From: Ancylothrix sp036704045 | Lineage (GTDB): Bacteria > Cyanobacteriota > Cyanobacteriia > Cyanobacteriales > Oscillatoriaceae | Reading direction: 5' to 3' | Assembly (NCBI GenBank): GCA_036704045.1 | Contig: DATNQM010000002.1 | Coordinates: 1 to 64,000, forward strand | DNA length: 64,000 nucleotides | Part shown: positions 43,953 to 52,721 of the stretch, piece by piece | How the letters are laid out: each line of letters opens with the position of its first letter | How positions within the stretch are numbered: the first letter of the stretch is position 1 | Made by a program: the position numbers and the translations under genes | Notes under the pieces: generated by a model | What the model was told of the DNA's origin: nothing | The model's database searches: none | Seen by the model: only the letters and a program-made list of their open reading frames with translations

Positions 43953-45572
43953 CTATTCCCACTCAATGGTACCAGGCGGCTTAGAAGTAATATCGTACAC
44001 AACACGGTTAACACCTTTTACCTCATTAACAATGCGTGTCGCAATTAGCTCTAGTAAATCATAGGGTACCCTTGCCCAATCCGCAGTCATGCCATCTTCA
44101 CTAGACACAAACCTCAACACCACTGGATAAGCATAAGTCCGCTGATCACCCATTACCCCAACACTGCGGATAGGCAACAATACAGCAAAAGCTTGCCATA
44201 ATTGATGATAAAATCCCTGGCGGTTGATTTCTTGACGAACAATTAAATCAGCATCGCGCAAAATATTTAACCGTTCCGCCGTAACTTCGCCTAAAATACG
44301 AATTGCCAGACCAGGGCCAGGGAAAGGCTGACGCTGCACGATTTCTTCTGGTAAACCAATGGACCGGCCAACCTTTCGGACTTCATCTTTAAATAACTTC
44401 CGCAGCGGTTCGACTAACTTAAAGCGTAAATCTTTTGGTAGCCCGCCGACATTATGATGGCTTTTAATTTTCACAGCCACCCGTTCGCCGGTTTTGGGGT
44501 CTACGTTAGTATCTGCCGATTCTATAACATCAGGATAAAGTGTTCCCTGGGCTAAATAATCAAAAGGCCCAAGACGTTTTGACTCTGATTCAAATACCTG
44601 GATAAATTCATGACCGATGCGTTTGCGTTTTTCTTCGGGGTCTGTAACACCGGCAATCGCCGTCAAAAACCTTTCACGAGCATTCACATACTCTACATGA
44701 ATATGGAACTGTTCTTGAAACAATTTAACCAAGCGTTCTGGTTCATATTTCCGCATAAAGCCTTGGTCAATAAACATACAAGTTAATTGATCCCCAATGG
44801 CTTTATGCAGCAAAAATGCTAAGGTCGAAGAATCTACACCGCCAGACAATGCCAGCAAAACCCTTTTATCTCCAACCTTAGCGCGAATTTCGCGGATTGA
44901 TTCTTCAACAAAGGCTTCTGTGGTCCAAGTTGGCTGACAGCCGCAAATGTGATAAACAAAATTACGAATTAAAGCTAAACCACCTACAGAGTGGACGACT
45001 TCGGGGTGAAACTGTACACCATACAGCTTTTTCGCGTGGTGTGCTACTGCGGCGCAAGGAGTGTTTTCTGTATGGGCCAAAATTTCAAAACCTTCTGGCA
45101 GTTCAGTACAGGAGTCTCCGTGACTCATCCACATAGTAGACTGGTTTTCTACATTGGTGAGCAAGTCGGTGGGGTCATTGATGAGTAAGGAAGCTTTGCC
45201 GTATTCGGCGCGTTTGGCGCGTTCAACACCGCCGCCAAGTTGTTGCACCATTAACTGCATTCCGTAGCATACGCCTAAAACCGGCACCCCCAGATTCCAG
45301 ATTTCTTTATCGCAATGAGGAGCACCGTTATCATAAACTGAGTTGGGGCCGCCTGAGAGGATAATTCCTTTGGGATTTATTTCTCGCAATTGTTCGGCGG
45401 TAGTACGGTAGGAAAGAACTTCTGAATAGACTTGTGTTTCTCGGATGCGGCGAGCTATGAGTTCTGAATATTGGGAGCCAAAGTCTAATATTACAATCAT
45501 GCCGCGATCTTTTAACGACTCGTTAGGCGTTTCAACAATGGGTAATTCTTGAGTTTGAGTTTCTACTGTCAC
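43953..45572 (-). CDS. guaA: GMP synthase (glutamine-hydrolysing)
   Basis: Converts XMP to GMP using glutamine nitrogen and ATP. 539 residues: class I glutaminase domain (about 25-210) with nucleophile C102 in GVCYGMQL and the HPE of the triad (QFHPEVVHS), ATP pyrophosphatase domain with LALSGGVDSS, and the C-terminal dimerisation domain (ITSKPPGTIEWE end, perfect for the family). Start ATG; the first 25 residues are a short extra leader. Same strand and 149 bp downstream of cbiD, with no obvious terminator between. Confidence 0.97.
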   Translation of the reverse strand: MTVETQTQELPIVETPNESLKDRGMIVILDFGSQYSELIARRIRETQVYSEVLSYRTTAEQLREINPKGIILSGGPNSVYDNGAPHCDKEIWNLGVPVLGVCYGMQLMVQQLGGGVERAKRAEYGKASLLINDPTDLLTNVENQSTMWMSHGDSCTELPEGFEILAHTENTPCAAVAHHAKKLYGVQFHPEVVHSVGGLALIRNFVYHICGCQPTWTTEAFVEESIREIRAKVGDKRVLLALSGGVDSSTLAFLLHKAIGDQLTCMFIDQGFMRKYEPERLVKLFQEQFHIHVEYVNARERFLTAIAGVTDPEEKRKRIGHEFIQVFESESKRLGPFDYLAQGTLYPDVIESADTNVDPKTGERVAVKIKSHHNVGGLPKDLRFKLVEPLRKLFKDEVRKVGRSIGLPEEIVQRQPFPGPGLAIRILGEVTAERLNILRDADLIVRQEINRQGFYHQLWQAFAVLLPIRSVGVMGDQRTYAYPVVLRFVSSEDGMTADWARVPYDLLELIATRIVNEVKGVNRVVYDITSKPPGTIEWE

Positions 45573-45721
45573 GGCGGGGGGTCCTGGTTCTTCGCTGTAG
45601 TGGTTGGTGTATTGTTCTGGCGCAATTTTTGACAGAACAAAGGTTAAACAACTGTGGATACTCGTAAAAAGGGGAGATTTTTCTTTTTTGAGATATCAAT
45701 AAGATCGATATTTCAATTAGA

Positions 45722-46828
45722 CTAACAAAAATTGGGTAGTAAATTTTCGGCATTTTGGCTTTTTACAAAAATTTCTCGTTGGCGGTTAAACATGATTGTC
45801 CCTACTTGCACTTTGGTTTCTGTTAAGTCGTGGATGTATTGTTGGGAACGGATATCAATGGTTTCGGCGAGGGATTGATAAATAAGTTTGAGCCAATTTG
45901 TGCCGTTTGGTTCTAGGCTTTGTAAATATTTAAGGATGTCTTCGGCGCTTTGTTGTTGAAAAATTGTTTGTAAATTTTCTGTGGGTAAGCCAATTTTTGC
46001 GGCGTGGGCGGTGATAATTTCGATTCTTCCATCGGCTAGGTGGTGGTGGGTATGAAAGATTCCGCCTGCTAGTTTGATTAGTTTTCCATGATATCCAAAT
46101 AATAATATTGATTTGACTTTGCTGGTGCCGGCGAGGGCTAACATTGGCCCTAACCAGTTAGCTGTTTTGATTAGTTTTTCTGGGGAAATGCCGGTTTTTT
46201 TCGCTAAGTCTAGGCCGTTTTCGCCAATACATAGCACAAGAGAGTCAAATTGACAAGCTTTTTTTTGTAGTTCTTGAGAAAAAATATCTAATTGGCCGGG
46301 GGAACTGTGCGGTTGAGAGATGCCGGTGGTACCAAGTAGGGAAAGCCCTTCAATGACTCCGAAGGCGCTGTTGGAGGTACGCTGGGCGAGAAACCGGCCT
46401 TCGGGGAGGATAATGGTGAGGGTGGTTTTTTGTTGGGGTTTGAGGTTTTCTTGGAGAAGGTTTTTTGCGTAGCTATAGATGGCGGGTTGGTTGTTGAGGT
46501 TGGTTTGCCGGCCTATGCCTTCGCCGCCTTTGATGATAAGTTCGGGTGGTGTGTTGGGTTCTATTTCTATTTTTGCCCAAATCGGTGTATTTCGGGTAAG
46601 GTCGAGGTTGTCCCCTGGGTCGCTACGGGTGATGGCAAGGGCTGTGTTTTCTGATAGACTGGCGACTTGTTCGATGGTAATTTCTGCGAGTTCGTTGGGT
46701 TCAATGAGGTTGATCTTGACGGATGAAATTGGTTGGTTGGGGTTTTGGAGGTGTTGGAGTGCGGCTAGGGCGGCGCCGGTGGCGAAGACTGGTAGGGTAT
46801 AGCCGGAACGGGGTTTAATAGTATTCAT
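45722..46828 (-). CDS. cbiD: Cobalt-precorrin-5B C1-methyltransferase
   Basis: 368 residues. Methylates C1 of cobalt-precorrin-5B with SAM in the anaerobic (early-cobalt) cobalamin pathway. Family motifs: SGYTLPVFATGAALAAL at the start, RSDPGDNLDLT, IKGGEGIGRQTN, and LLGTTGISQPHSS. CbiD is not a Rossmann methyltransferase, so no GxGxG is expected. No cobalamin riboswitch was recognised in the 226 bp upstream. guaA follows 149 bp downstream on the same strand. Confidence 0.93.
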   Translation of the reverse strand: MNTIKPRSGYTLPVFATGAALAALQHLQNPNQPISSVKINLIEPNELAEITIEQVASLSENTALAITRSDPGDNLDLTRNTPIWAKIEIEPNTPPELIIKGGEGIGRQTNLNNQPAIYSYAKNLLQENLKPQQKTTLTIILPEGRFLAQRTSNSAFGVIEGLSLLGTTGISQPHSSPGQLDIFSQELQKKACQFDSLVLCIGENGLDLAKKTGISPEKLIKTANWLGPMLALAGTSKVKSILLFGYHGKLIKLAGGIFHTHHHLADGRIEIITAHAAKIGLPTENLQTIFQQQSAEDILKYLQSLEPNGTNWLKLIYQSLAETIDIRSQQYIHDLTETKVQVGTIMFNRQREIFVKSQNAENLLPNFC

Positions 46829-47054
46829 AACGTTATTTTACAGGTCAAATACGCCGTAATTGCCGATAGCTTAAGGGGCCCCTTGGGATGCTTTTTAATA
46901 GCTTTTTTTAACCAAGTTTGCTGGTAATAAAATTGCCCGATCAATGCCGGTGGAGACTTCGACATAGAGAGGGCTTATAAACTATTTTAAAATTGGAATA
47001 AATGTGCCGATAAATCTATTGATTTTCGCTAAATTTAATTTAACTAATTTAGCT

Positions 47055-47624
47055 TTATTCTAACTCCCGCCGGCCTTCTAAAGCGCGCGCTAAAGTAATT
47101 TCATCGGCATATTCTAAGTCTCCTCCCATTGGCAAACCAAAAGCAATACGGGTAACTTTTGTAAAAGGCTTCACTAATTGTCCAATATAAAGAGTTGTGG
47201 TTTCTCCTTCTACACTGGGTCCAATGGCGAGGATAACTTCTTTTGTTTTTTCTTGGCTAATGCGTCTAATCAATGGTTGAATAGTTAATTGTTCGGGCCC
47301 AATTCCTTCCATAGGAGAAATAACGCCACCTAAAACATGATATTTTCCACGATATTCTCGCGTTTTTTCTAAAGCAATAACATCGCGGGAATCTGCCACC
47401 ACACAGATTGTAGAATTATCTCGGTTAGAGTTACTACAAATTTCGCAAACTGGTTCTGCGGATAAGTGAAAACACTGCTGACAAACTCCCACTTGTTGTT
47501 TAGCTTCAAGTAAAGCTTGGGCAAGTGCTTGCACTTCATTATCGGGACGTTTTAAGATATGTAGAGCTAACCGTTGGGCACTTTTTGGCCCGACACCAGG
47601 TAAGCGTTGTAATTGCTCAATCAA
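47055..47624 (-). CDS. recR: Recombination protein RecR, with non-canonical start region
   Basis: RecR loads RecA during gap repair with RecF/RecO. From the TTG at 47624 the protein has 189 residues: helix-hairpin-helix (LQRLPGVGPKSAQRLALHIL), the four-Cys zinc finger (CQQCFHLSAEPVCEIC) and the Toprim domain (ICVVADSRDVIALEKT, GLPMGGDLEYADE). The frame continues upstream through residues VYTRPLARL, conserved in cyanobacterial RecR as I recall them, before any canonical start is met. A perfect GAGGAGG (47655-47661) sits 6 bases before the codon at 47648, which is GTT, not GTG. The true start is thus uncertain. Confidence 0.92.
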   Translation of the reverse strand: MIEQLQRLPGVGPKSAQRLALHILKRPDNEVQALAQALLEAKQQVGVCQQCFHLSAEPVCEICSNSNRDNSTICVVADSRDVIALEKTREYRGKYHVLGGVISPMEGIGPEQLTIQPLIRRISQEKTKEVILAIGPSVEGETTTLYIGQLVKPFTKVTRIAFGLPMGGDLEYADEITLARALEGRRELE

Positions 47625-47769
47625 ACGAGCTAAAGGACGAGTATAAACAGCAAACCTCCTCAGTCAAAAACTGTTAATCTCAATCTATTTTACCAAAAGT
47701 GTTATCCCAAAATCACCAACCTCACCCGAAGAATTGATTAAGCCATCCATTCATTGCTATGGGAAGCCT

Positions 47770-49401
47770 TTAAAAACACTGCTTAACCGCAAAGCCAGAA
47801 TTGTCTTTAACATTAACATGACAACTTGTTTCAATGTTGCCGGTTTTATTGCCGGTGTTATTTTGGATTATATTGTTACTTCCACCCAAACTTCCTTTCG
47901 CTAAAATACTGCCATTTACTATATTTTTTTCAATTCGCACATTGTCCAGTCTGTGACGATTTTTGTTGGTATCTGCCATGACAAAAATTAATGGGGTATT
48001 GGTGATGTTTGTCAAGAGTTTATTTTCCCTAATTTCGACATTTTTAATTTCTGGAACTTTGTAAAAACCGATATACGAATTTCCATAATTATTAGCAATA
48101 ATTGCCCCATTAACTGTAGTACCACCACAACATTCTTGGATTAAAATACCTTCCCCATCAACGCTTAGGTATTTGCTATCACCTATTTTGTGCCGGTAAA
48201 CTTCATAGTTATTTCCTTCAACTTTAACATTCCACCCCGACCAATCAATAGCCCGATTTTCTAAAGTAACTGAATTTTGGGCTTGTTTGGTGCCGGTGGG
48301 GTCAGTCCACCATTGTTTATTTGCTTGGTCTTTGATAATATTATTTTGTAATATTAACCCATCTCCTGATGCTTGAATTCCCACCCGCATTGTGTGGTAA
48401 ACCCAATTATCTGTAATAACAATGCCTTTTCTAAAAAGTCCGGGTTCGGTTTGAGAATTGGCGGCTAAACTAAATCCTTTGGGCTTGGAACGGTTAATAG
48501 AAACTCCGTAATGATTGGTATAGTTAAAAGGGACGTTTAAAGTGAGAATTTGATTGTTTTTTAAGCTTTTAATTTTATAGGCTGGTTGGTCGTAATTATC
48601 GGTAATGTTATCATTAATTCGGTTATTGGCAACTAAAATATTTTCATAACCATTTATTTTAATATTGGCTGCAAAGCGGTGAGAATATCGCATCCAACTT
48701 TCCTGATATTCGGTGTTAGGAACGTTGGGAGAAAAATCTGCAACGTTGTTGTTACGAATACCAAAAATTAAGATGTTTTTGTTTTTCCCGCTATCAACAT
48801 CAGCTTCCCAATAAACACCGGCCCTATTAATATCTAAATTGACTAATCCGATATTGCTATCGGTGTTGGGGTTAGTCGTGTAAATTTTTTTGAAGGCGGT
48901 GTTATTAGGCGTACCGGCCCCTGTTAAATTTGGCTCATATTTGGGAAAAACTAATTGAGATGGAGGTTGATAGTTTTCTGCTTTGGCGTCTTTATTTTTT
49001 GGTGTTTCTCCTCGCAATACAACGCCGTTTTTTAGATAAATGTTGTCAGAAAAGTTATAAATACCAGAGGGAAAATAAACCACTCCTCCACCGTTTTTTT
49101 CGGCTGCGTCTCTGGCTTTATTAAAGCTTTCAAGAGTTGAATTACTTGGAAAATCTTTGATGTTATAAACACAATTCCATTTAATTTCTTTTGTCCAAGA
49201 ATAGGTGTTTTCTCCATAAAAATTAATGATAGGATTATCGGTAGGACCGGCGCTTTTACTGCCACATTTTTGAGTAAGTGGTATGGAGTTTGTTTCTTGG
49301 GCTGTGAGGTAATTGTAACCTTGCAAAAGGCTATAAATGCCAACAATTAAAGTAGAAATAATTGCGGCAATTAAAATAGTTTTTCGGTATTTTTTTTTCA
49401 T
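47770..49401 (-). CDS. Membrane-anchored right-handed beta-helix protein
   Basis: 543 residues: N-terminal anchor or signal (KTILIAAIISTLIVGIYSLL), then GGGVVYFPSGIYNFSDNIYL, the standard first coil of pectate-lyase-like beta-helix proteins, followed by many short coils (VEIRENKLLTNI, RIEKNIVNGSIL, NIIQNNTGNKTGNI). Such folds bind or cleave polysaccharides. No obvious catalytic Asp pair could be fixed, so enzymatic activity is open. Two Cys near the start and several near the end (QECCGG, ETSCHVN, KQCF) suggest disulfides outside the cytosol. Monocistronic by spacing. Confidence 0.78.
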   Translation of the reverse strand: MKKKYRKTILIAAIISTLIVGIYSLLQGYNYLTAQETNSIPLTQKCGSKSAGPTDNPIINFYGENTYSWTKEIKWNCVYNIKDFPSNSTLESFNKARDAAEKNGGGVVYFPSGIYNFSDNIYLKNGVVLRGETPKNKDAKAENYQPPSQLVFPKYEPNLTGAGTPNNTAFKKIYTTNPNTDSNIGLVNLDINRAGVYWEADVDSGKNKNILIFGIRNNNVADFSPNVPNTEYQESWMRYSHRFAANIKINGYENILVANNRINDNITDNYDQPAYKIKSLKNNQILTLNVPFNYTNHYGVSINRSKPKGFSLAANSQTEPGLFRKGIVITDNWVYHTMRVGIQASGDGLILQNNIIKDQANKQWWTDPTGTKQAQNSVTLENRAIDWSGWNVKVEGNNYEVYRHKIGDSKYLSVDGEGILIQECCGGTTVNGAIIANNYGNSYIGFYKVPEIKNVEIRENKLLTNITNTPLIFVMADTNKNRHRLDNVRIEKNIVNGSILAKGSLGGSNNIIQNNTGNKTGNIETSCHVNVKDNSGFAVKQCF

Positions 49402-49678
49402 TTTATTTAAACGCAGATAGATTTTGCTATGAAGTAAAAAATACTCCTGGATGTATATAGCAATCTTTATTTGGAATACAAAATGTAGAGTCTCAACACG
49501 CCAAAATCATCTAAAATATTTGATTTTTTCCGTTTGAAATTATTTGAATAACAAAATAAGGTTTTTAAAAACCCGGCTTTTCGTTTAATATAGGAATTGA
49601 CAACCCCTATTAAAAACTTAAGAGATATAAGGTTTTTAAAAACTAAAAAATAATCAAGGCTGACGGTTCCCTCTACAT

Positions 49679-50506
49679 CTACTTGTTAAAGTTAATTTGA
49701 CTCAAAAGTTGCCGTTGAAAATTCTCAAAAAAGGAAGGTAAAACATCGAGTTTTTTCAGGGCATCTAACGCTGTCGCTGCATCAGTGTAACGATCTTTTG
49801 AGTTTGGTTGAATCATTTTTTCTAACCAATGGCAGAATTTTTCACTCAAAGAAGGTAATAAAGATTTTAAATCTATCCGTCCATCTCCACGAGTAATTTT
49901 TGCCACATCTAGAGATGTAACACCGGCCATCAAACAAATTAAAGTCATCCCCAAACTATATAAATCCGATGATTTTGTTAGATTTCCGCTTGATTTTTCA
50001 GGAGGTTGAAACTCATCTATGGCGTTATTTGCAGCCTCTTCATTCAATTTTAAATCAATCAAACAAGCTTCGTTATTTTCCCCAATTAAAATATTTTGCG
50101 GTTTAATATTCCCGTGTATTAAAGTCGGAGTTTGGGTTTGTAAATACACCAAAGTCTTTAAAAGAGAAATGGCTATCTTTTTAATTTCTTCTGCTGAATA
50201 TTCTTGTGGGGAAGCCACCGGCGACGCATTTTTATACTCTCTTACCAAATACAAACCAGCAGGGTTTTTAAAGGCTTCTTGATACCCTGCTATCCCCGGA
50301 TGATTTAAGCGTCGGTGTAATTGAATTTCGGTTTTAATGGCATCCCAGCTTTCTCGGTTGCTTTGAAAACCTTTAAATTGTTTGATAACGATTTGTCGCT
50401 TTTGTTTAAGATCCGTTGCCAGGTAGGTGATGCGGCGTTGTTTCTGATTAGTTTCAAGGACTTGGTTTACATGATAACCGTACCGGGAAAAATCAGGAAT
50501 TTTCAT
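49679..50506 (-). CDS. Serine/threonine kinase-like protein, probable pseudokinase
   Basis: 275 residues from the ATG at 50506, preceded by a G-rich ribosome site; the frame extends to 50632 but the added 42 residues look non-coding. The kinase fold is complete: the beta-3 Lys in IVIKQFKG, the Glu in KTEIQLHRRL, and the C-lobe SSDLYSLGMTLICLMAG. The catalytic loop reads HGNIKPQN instead of H(R/G)DxKPxN, and DFG is replaced by DLK. Loss of the catalytic Asp and of DFG predicts little or no phosphotransfer. It may work as a scaffold or allosteric partner. No membrane segment. Confidence 0.85.
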   Translation of the reverse strand: MKIPDFSRYGYHVNQVLETNQKQRRITYLATDLKQKRQIVIKQFKGFQSNRESWDAIKTEIQLHRRLNHPGIAGYQEAFKNPAGLYLVREYKNASPVASPQEYSAEEIKKIAISLLKTLVYLQTQTPTLIHGNIKPQNILIGENNEACLIDLKLNEEAANNAIDEFQPPEKSSGNLTKSSDLYSLGMTLICLMAGVTSLDVAKITRGDGRIDLKSLLPSLSEKFCHWLEKMIQPNSKDRYTDAATALDALKKLDVLPSFFENFQRQLLSQINFNK

Positions 50507-51092
50507 GGTGTCACCCCCCCTAGATGAAGCTATAGGTTTATAGACATAACAGCAAGTTGCGTTGTTGGCACGGAATAATTTATTGCCGTGTGTGTTATTG
50601 CCTTTGGTAGCTATTAAAGCACCAAATCGCATTTGTGTGAAGCACTGTAAATTTATTTATAGCGCTTCTCAATCATATCAAGTACAAAAATAACTCCCCA
50701 ACCCCTCAACCGCCCAACCCCCCTTAATAAGGGGAGCAAGGGGGGTTCAAGGGGGTCAGCAGATAGAAAAATGCTATATGCCGCTACTCGCATCTGAATT
50801 ATGCGTTATTTGACAGAAGCGACAACAAAGGGGCCAAAGCAAACTATCGGCCCCTACATTTAAGTAAACGAGAAAAACTGAAAAACTAAAAACTGTAAAT
50901 TTGCCAAGAAGTATCTATCTTCTCTATAGCGGTGAATAGTGGATCTTGAAATTCAAGAACCTAAAAAACTTAGTACGGCTTGAAACAAAACAACTGAAGT
51001 GAAATTTCTCATTATGCAAGCTTCATTATGCAAGCTTTAACATCCTTTCTCTTACTTGGGATAAGTGTTTAACCTCCCAACACAGCAATTTT
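50507..51092. other. Intergenic region with repeats, no gene
   Basis: It holds the second copy of the dispersed CCCCTTA/TAAGGGG element (about 50720-50785, with CAGATAGAAAAATGCTA) and a perfect 14-bp tandem duplication CATTATGCAAGCTT at 51010-51037. No convincing gene was found. Confidence 0.45.
50700..50785. repeat. Dispersed intergenic palindrome (copy B)
   Basis: AACCCCCCTTAATAAGGGG (50727-50745) followed by GGGGGTT...GGGGGTCAGCAG and GAAAAATGCTA. It shares the palindrome and the GAAAAATGCTA box with the element at 5230-5330. Confidence 0.5.
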
Positions 51093-51464
51093 TTAACAAT
51101 AGCAGGAGATATCTTCTTTGCACACATCAGCCAGGTAACAAAGAGCTCGAAAACGAAGTGCTACTACTTCATCATAGACAGGATTTAACTTGCACATTGG
51201 CGGAATGTGAAAGACGGTATGACCAAATACTTTAATATCACGTTCAAAGGGGCATTGGGCAGGAATTAGGCTGCACAACCAATGAGCAAATTTTGCGTCT
51301 TTGACTTCGATATTGTCAAGCAAGTGGCGCAGTGGTTTGAAAACGTCAAAAGATTTTTTCTGGGGATGATCGGCTTTTGTGGCAACAGAGGTGGTGTCTG
51401 CTGGGTTCAGCATTACCCAACTTGCAACTACGACTCTGGGTATGGTATAATTAGATACTTTCAT
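51093..51464 (-). CDS. Mo-nitro_C domain protein
   Basis: 123 residues, cytosolic. The C-terminal 80 residues carry the domain known as Mo-dependent nitrogenase C-terminal: PLRHLLDNIEVKDAKFAHWL, LIPAQCPFERDIKVFGH, IPPMCKLNPVYDEVVALRFRAL. Despite its name this small protein is widespread in cyanobacteria, including ones that do not fix nitrogen, and its role is unknown. Five Cys residues (AQCPF, PMCKL, ALCYLADVC, SCYC) could bind a metal. No nif gene is nearby. Confidence 0.85.
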   Translation of the reverse strand: MKVSNYTIPRVVVASWVMLNPADTTSVATKADHPQKKSFDVFKPLRHLLDNIEVKDAKFAHWLCSLIPAQCPFERDIKVFGHTVFHIPPMCKLNPVYDEVVALRFRALCYLADVCKEDISCYC

Positions 51465-51881
51465 TTTTGGTTTCCTCTGGCGGTAAGGCTTAAATTACCC
51501 GCATTGGCTTTATCTACAAAGTTTGAGCGCCGCATACCGGATTTAGCGTACTTAATTTTTTATCTTTCAAAGGATGAATTAGAACGCTGAGTGCGGTAAA
51601 GTGCTGGGTGGAGAGGAATTTGTTTCCCCGAATCTATATTGCCCTTAAATGTGATGGAATTGAAGCGATTACCATCACTGTTGTAAATTTTTTTTATCAC
51701 ATCCTGATGGTGATTTCTATCACGAAAGGGTTGACAAAAATTTGGTAATGTGATTAACGCTTTCAAGCCTACTGCTTGTTATCGCCTCGAAAGTTGAATA
51801 AAAAAATTTATTTTTTGCACTCCTTTTTCCTACCAGGTTGACTTCGGGGAAAGATCGTCTGTTAGCTATGCACAATTAACT
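51465..51881. other. Divergent promoter region, no gene
   Basis: 417 bp between the Mo-nitro_C gene (minus) and menG (plus). Contains a short palindromic stretch TTTTTTTATCAC...GTGATTTC near 51688-51715; otherwise nothing recognised. Confidence 0.35.
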
Positions 51882-52571
51882 ATGAGTGAAATACAATTAC
51901 TTTTTGACCGTATTGCACCAGTTTATGACCGCCTAAACGATTGGTTAAGTTTTGGTCAACACCGGATCTGGAAACAAATGGCCGTTAGTTGGAGTGGTGC
52001 CGGTGCGAAAGATGTGTGTTTGGATCTGTGTTGTGGGAGTGGTGATTTAGCGGTTTTGTTGTCTCAAAAGTGTGGGCCGGAAGGTCGGGTTTGTGGGGTT
52101 GATTTTTCTGCTCAAATGCTAGAAGTTGCAGACAAACGAGAAAAACCTTGGTTATATCCGTCTGCGCCCATAGAATGGATCGAGGCTGATGCTTTAAGTT
52201 TACCTTTTTGCGATAACTTTTTTGATGCGGCAACGGCCGGTTATGGGTTGCGAAATGTGACGGATATCCCTCAGTGTTTGAGAGAGTTGTACCGTGTTCT
52301 TAAGCCTGGTGCAAAAGCTGCTTTGTTAGATTTTCACCGGCCTGCCAACCCGATGATGCAAACTTTCCAGCAGTGGTATTTGAATGGTTTAGTGGTGCCG
52401 GCGGCTAAAACCTTTGGACTTACAGAAGAGTATGCCTATATTACTCCTAGTTTAGAAAAATTTCCTACCGGCCCTGAACAAGTACGGTTAGCCGAAAAAG
52501 CCGGTTATAGCAAAGCTACCCATTACCCCCTCGCCGGTGGCATGATGGGAGTATTGGTAGTTACAAAATAA
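51882..52571 (+). CDS. menG: Demethylphylloquinone/menaquinone methyltransferase (UbiE/MenG)
   Basis: 229 residues. SAM-dependent C-methylation, in cyanobacteria the last step toward phylloquinone for photosystem I (2-phytyl-1,4-naphthoquinone as substrate). Motifs: FDRIAPVYDRLND at the start, SAM site VCLDLCCGSGDLA, and YGLRNVTD, a UbiE hallmark. The start ATG is preceded by AACT without a strong ribosome site. The DUF445 gene follows after 143 bp of heptamer repeats. Confidence 0.93.
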   Translation: MSEIQLLFDRIAPVYDRLNDWLSFGQHRIWKQMAVSWSGAGAKDVCLDLCCGSGDLAVLLSQKCGPEGRVCGVDFSAQMLEVADKREKPWLYPSAPIEWIEADALSLPFCDNFFDAATAGYGLRNVTDIPQCLRELYRVLKPGAKAALLDFHRPANPMMQTFQQWYLNGLVVPAAKTFGLTEEYAYITPSLEKFPTGPEQVRLAEKAGYSKATHYPLAGGMMGVLVVTK

Positions 52572-52585
52572 TTATCAAGGGTTAT

Positions 52586-52721
52586 TTGTCAATAGTCATT
52601 TGCCTGTTTTTTATTTTGACTATGGACAAATGACTTTTAACTTTTGACCATTAAGAATGGTATGGGCCTCGCCCTTCTGTTTTTACTTTAATTTTGACTA
52701 TTGACTATTGACAAATGACTA
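52586..52721. repeat. Heptanucleotide (STRR-type) repeats overlapping a start codon
   Basis: TTGACTA TTGACTA TTGACAA ATGACTA run in register at 52694-52721. A second group (TTGACTA, TGGACAA, ATGACTT, TTAACTT) is at 52616-52643. TTGTCAATAGTCATTTG (52586-52602) is the inverted form of the same words. The ATG of the DUF445 gene (52715) is part of the last unit. Confidence 0.75.

Noticed and set aside
45653..45661. TGTGGATAC as a further DnaA box near guaA
   Set aside because: One mismatch to the E. coli form and isolated; not enough by itself.
46829..47054. Possible cobalamin riboswitch upstream of cbiD
   Set aside because: No B12-box (GCCACTG-type) sequence or typical junction was seen.
50507..50632. 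N-terminal 42-codon extension of the pseudokinase
   Set aside because: The ATG at 50506 has the only plausible ribosome site and the kinase fold begins right after it.
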